From NCBI GenBank assembly GCA_029379385.1, contig CM055608.1:28084350-28148349 (forward strand): a stretch of DNA of 64,000 nucleotides, given 5' to 3'. Both the position numbers and the translations under genes were made by a program. The notes under the pieces are model-generated. The model had not been told where the DNA came from. It was given only the letters and a program-made list of their open reading frames with translations, and searched no databases. Of the stretch, positions 60,130 through 64,000 are shown piece by piece (the first letter of the stretch is position 1; every line of letters begins with the position of its first letter). Source of the DNA: Quillaja saponaria. Its lineage: Eukaryota; Streptophyta; Magnoliopsida; Fabales; Quillajaceae.

Positions 60130-61780
60130 AATGCCTTAATTTTACCAAAAGAAAACGTGTGAGATTCAATGTCAAAATGAGAATGACAATATTCATGTTG
60201 TGCCAATTGGAATGGCCATACTTGTTACCTAACATAAAAATAAATATAAAAAAGTCGAAAATAATAGTTTGCTAAGTAATTGTTTTCTTCATTTATGACG
60301 AAGCCTCAAGTATTATTGCTCGCAAAAATAATATAATCTTACACACGAATGATGTTAAAAAACAAAAAAAAAGAAGCTACTATTAATATCCAAATATTTA
60401 GTTACAATAACATAGAATAGAAAGGCCTTTTAATAGGTTACAATGAACTCGTCCTACAAATAGTCTTTTTTTTTTCTTTTTTTTTTCTAAAAATGTTCTA
60501 CAAAATAGGTACTTAATAAGTATATAACAAAAATTCCTTTAACTATTCTAAAATAAAACTAATAATTAAGCAAAAAAATAAAATAAAATAAAACTAATAA
60601 AATCTCTAGAAATAATGTCTACCCACAATTATGGTAAATAATTAATTATAAAATATAAACACAGTTGACTCATTTTTATTGTCATTTGGGGTTTGTATCA
60701 AATTAGACAACTAATTGAATTTAGTCTTCTAATAAAATGGACCGTGGAGATTAAACTAATGAATTAAACGTTGTAAAGTTGTAATGTTAATTTTTAAATA
60801 AATATATTTCAAAGAAAATTATATAATTAAATATATCATGGCCATAATTCAACTTGTTAAAATATATATAGGTCCTAAGTTCGAGTCCCTCATCTATTGT
60901 TATAGTTAATATATTTTTTAAATATTTATGAGCTAGTTCTACACTTTTGTGTTATTTTTCAAATTTTATTCATTATTAAATTGAAAAACTCAACTGTACC
61001 ATTATTTTAAACCTAAAATAAAATAAAAAATTCATCAAACCATTTTTTTTTATAAATTTTGGACAAACAAATTTTAAGTGGTTAATTTTATCGTTAGATT
61101 GATCAATTGGTAAGTGAATTGCATTATTTTTTATTTGGATCGTTGCTAATAAGACAATGTTTCATAGATAATTTGCATACAAAATAGTTATTTAGCTAAA
61201 TGATGAAGAAGCTTTTTAGTTCAATAACTATTTACTCTTCTTTTTTTTAATTAACAGTTCAAGGACTATTTACTTTAAATCGAAACAAAAGCAACTGCCA
61301 GTATACATAAAAAAAAAATGTAAATAATCAAGACATATAGAGAAAAACTTAAATCAAGTACATAACATAATTAATTAGTTCTACAGTTATAAAAAATAAA
61401 AATTATGGCTTTTATTCTAAAAAAATTACAACTTTCATGATGTTAGAGAAAAGGAATAATATAAGTGACTTGAAAATAAAAAGAAACAAATTGTTGGTCA
61501 GGACCCCACTTCTTTTTATAAATATCACTATTATAAAAGGGGATGGTCTAAAGCATATAAACTCAATAGAACATATAACTTATAATATTTTTCTTCCTTC
61601 AAGTCTGAGAACTTTTAAGCCTCTATTTCTTGTACTTAATTGACACATAAAAAACACTAAATTAATACCAAAACAATGTGCTTGTTACCAAAAATAATTA
61701 GCAAACTTGACGAAAACATCATCCACCTCTGCTCCTCTTATGAACTAGCAATATAAAACACAATAAGAAAAACAACCAAC
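60130..61780. other. AT-rich intergenic region upstream of AMT1
   Basis: No gene. At 60871-60895 the phrase TAGGTCCTAAGTTCGAGTCCC looks like a tRNA B box followed by CTCATCTATTGTTA, perhaps a decayed SINE, but no A box or cloverleaf is present. Confidence 0.5.
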
Positions 61781-61964
61781 CCCTGTACAGCATCATTCAA
61801 CTGACGGTTACTTCTGTACCCTTTCAGAAGACTATAAATCACCCCTGTTCCTCTTATGAGCGTGCAACCCCATCCTACAATGTACAGATTATTCTCTAGC
61901 TGTTTGAAAAAAAAGAAGTTAACTGGTTTTAACTCCTTGCATAAGCAGTTAGAACATAAGTCAG

Positions 61965-63632
61965 CTATGCCTGTGTCAAACCATTCCAGGAGCTTTCATA
62001 ATCGAATAACAGCATACCTGCATCAATTGGTGTAGGCTCAGGTGATAAGATATTCAGTTCAGATGGCACGAGGCCATCTGACACCACAGGAAGAGATTGG
62101 TTTTCCAAAAGGCAGTCCTCAAATTCAAAGTCAAGGGAACTCAAGTTACTGATTCCAGTAAACTGGGTATTAGAATCCATGACAGGGGGTAATTGAGTTC
62201 CTGATCCTGTGCTCCCTAGATGAGAACTTCCCGCAGCAGGTTGATTAATCTGGCTGGTACTTTCTACCCAACTGAAGTCATAAGCTGAAAAATCTGCATT
62301 TATGGCACTTTGACTTTGACTTCCCTGATGAGAAGTCTGTTTGATGGCATTTTGACTATGATTTCCATGTCCAGAGATATTTTCACTTTGAATCCCATGC
62401 TGGTATACAGGCTGGCTGGCAATATTAAACTGATTCACATACTCATCCAAAATCTGGCAATCAGCATGACTTGGGTGAACGTACTGACCCTGAATCCTTT
62501 GCTGAAAACTCTGGCTGTCATTTACTTGGGACAAAGGCTGACTATGTCCTTGGGGTTCGGAAGACACTGTACTTTCACCGGCATGGTCTAAGTTGGGATG
62601 CATAGAGGTTGGGTGTGTGTATGACGGTAAATTCGTGCTTGGCCAAACATCATCCAATCTACCAGGATTTCTGTGATTTGATACTCCTCTTGGTGTATGG
62701 TATCCGCTACACTGTGATGCAACATGGGTGCGATTGCAGTCTCCAGATGAAACAGCTGAACCATTTATTGTCAGTGCACTCCCAACGGTTCCTGCACCTT
62801 TAAACATCATATGGGAAGGGACAAACTGAGAACCTAAATTACTTGTAACACTATTGGCCCGGTCCCTTTGGATGACATTGTTACGAACACCAAGCCACTG
62901 CCTAGGCAGGTGTCTGCTTCTGGCCGAAAGAAATCCTGAGTCTTGATTTGTGCCATGTCTTATAACACCAGGACCAGTTAAGTTAGTCCTAGTGGAGCAA
63001 GCATGCATGGTATTTGGCTGTGAGTCCTGATTCTGAGACAAGGAATTTAGCGAGGAAGAGCATGCATGGATTGTTCTTGGGCCAGAGGCCTGACTTTGTG
63101 GTATTGAATTAAGTAAACAAGAATCACTGGTTTTAGTTGGACTAGAGACCCGATCCTGTGTTATGGAATTTGGAGCCAGTCTAACAAGTGGTGGAACTTG
63201 GTTAACTAGGGGAGGTGTCAGAAAAGCAGTTGTGACAAAAGATTTTGAAGCTATTAAAGGAGAAGTTTTTCCCTGCTTGAAATTCGTCCTTTGAATTTTC
63301 CAAATATCCGATTTCTCAGTTGCATGACAATGATCTGTACTGGAGATGCCAGTGCCCCACCTTACACAAGGTGCTAGTGAGTCACACACGTAACAATGGC
63401 ACTGCATGTCAGAATTGACATTTGACACAAATTAGACTGATAGAAATGTAAGACTAACTTTTAAAGCTACCATAAAAAATATTGGAATCAGTAGCAATAA
63501 GAATGCTAAATTTTCTAAGGACCACATTGGGATAATGATCTTTACTTGGTCACAGTGCCTCTCATGTGGAGTAGAAGTGAAAGGAAATTTAGCACAAAGA
63601 TGCCGGGGATGAGGATAGTCCCTGCAAGCAAT
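61965..63632 (-). CDS. RIN13-like (RPM1-interacting protein 13) protein, 3' part
   Basis: In Arabidopsis, RIN13 binds the immune receptor RPM1 and modulates resistance and cell death. Visible exons: 63632-63546 (29 codons) and 63401-61965 (478 codons plus stop); earlier exons lie beyond the right edge. A Cys/His-rich module spans the splice: DYPHPRHLCAKFPFTSTPHE, then HCDQCHCYVCDSLAPCVRWG and STDHCHATEK. Its eight or more Cys and four or more His suggest a zinc-binding fold (inference). The rest is Ser/Gln/Asn-rich and probably disordered, with QSQ/GNHSQN-type repeats, and ends with an acidic, hydrophobic stretch (LDFEFEDCLLENQ; GMLLFDYESSWNGLTQA) that could be an activation or interaction motif. 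The upstream ATG at 63428 lies in intron sequence and is not the start. The family is recognised from the Cys module. Confidence 0.8.
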
Positions 63633-64000
63633 CTGTGCCAAAAAAACAACATGCCGTTAGAAATATAGTAGTTACATTTTCTCAATCCAATATCAAATAA
63701 GATTTGAAAAAATGGAACATCTGATGATAAGGTAACATGGTTGTGCACAGATAAACAGAAGATAAGAATTTAAGCAAACATACATGTAATATATATAATA
63801 AGCAAAAGCATATGGCAGAAAACAAAGCTGCACCACCAAACAGATGGCCCAAATAAAAAGCTAAGCTTAACAAATCACAGTTCAGTAAAAAAACGTAGGC
63901 ATTTGCTAACCATCAAGCAGCTTGGATATTAAACATGGTTCCTCCTGAAACTATTCTTTACAAAACCCTGACTTTGGTTTTAAGCGTTCACCCATACCTT

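Noticed and set aside
60871..60895. tRNA gene suggested by a GTTCGAGTCCC B box
   Set aside because: No A box, acceptor stem or anticodon arm can be drawn upstream.
63542..63873. Minus-strand open frames upstream of the RIN13-like exons
   Set aside because: Apart from the exon 63632-63546 they are intron sequence with no similarity and hydrophobic low-complexity translations.

Overview
The window is nuclear DNA from a eudicot plant. It is AT-rich, has GT-AG introns throughout, GA/CT-rich 5' leaders and small LTR elements, and its proteins read like plant families (class XI myosin, ALE2 receptor kinase, AMT1 ammonium transporter, RIN13). The species cannot be named from the sequence alone. Exon coordinates were worked out by hand from splice sites and reading frame. 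For the six genes whose coding region is wholly in the window (TIM21, ALE2, AMBRA1-like, cupin, GSNOR, AMT1) the exons sum to an exact multiple of three.

Layout: (1) 1485-7697, minus: first 11 coding exons (444 residues) of a class XI myosin; its 3' half lies beyond the window and the last visible intron holds a small TRIM-like LTR element. (2) 7.95-12.94 kb: AT-rich, no supported gene. (3) 12943-17082, minus: TIM21 of the mitochondrial TIM23 complex; its first 55 residues resemble the start of cytosolic ribosomal protein L15. (4) 18254-24680, minus: ALE2-like receptor kinase. (5) 27178-31291, plus: a WDR26-type WD40 gene that is now a pseudogene. (6) 32959-41773, plus: AMBRA1-like WD40 protein. 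(7) 45551-46008, minus: small cupin. (8) 46.1-50.6 kb: intergenic, with a degenerate Copia-like element. (9) 50821-55935, plus: S-nitrosoglutathione reductase (class III ADH), followed by a broken copy of its own last two exons. (10) 58320-59777, minus: intronless AMT1. (11) 61965 to the right edge, minus: 3' part of a RIN13-like gene.

The genes do not form a pathway. Several neighbour pairs match neighbour pairs remembered from Arabidopsis (ALE2/RIN13; WDR26-like/AMBRA1-like/GSNOR; cupin/AMT1;4), so the window looks like an ancestral gene order that Arabidopsis has split over several chromosomes.

The most interesting observation is the TIM21 5' end. Exon 1 ends ATGG, exon 2 encodes 53 residues that align with RPL15 over its whole length, and the resemblance stops at the exon border. 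This suggests that a mitochondrial protein gene acquired its leader by capturing exons of a cytosolic ribosomal protein gene.
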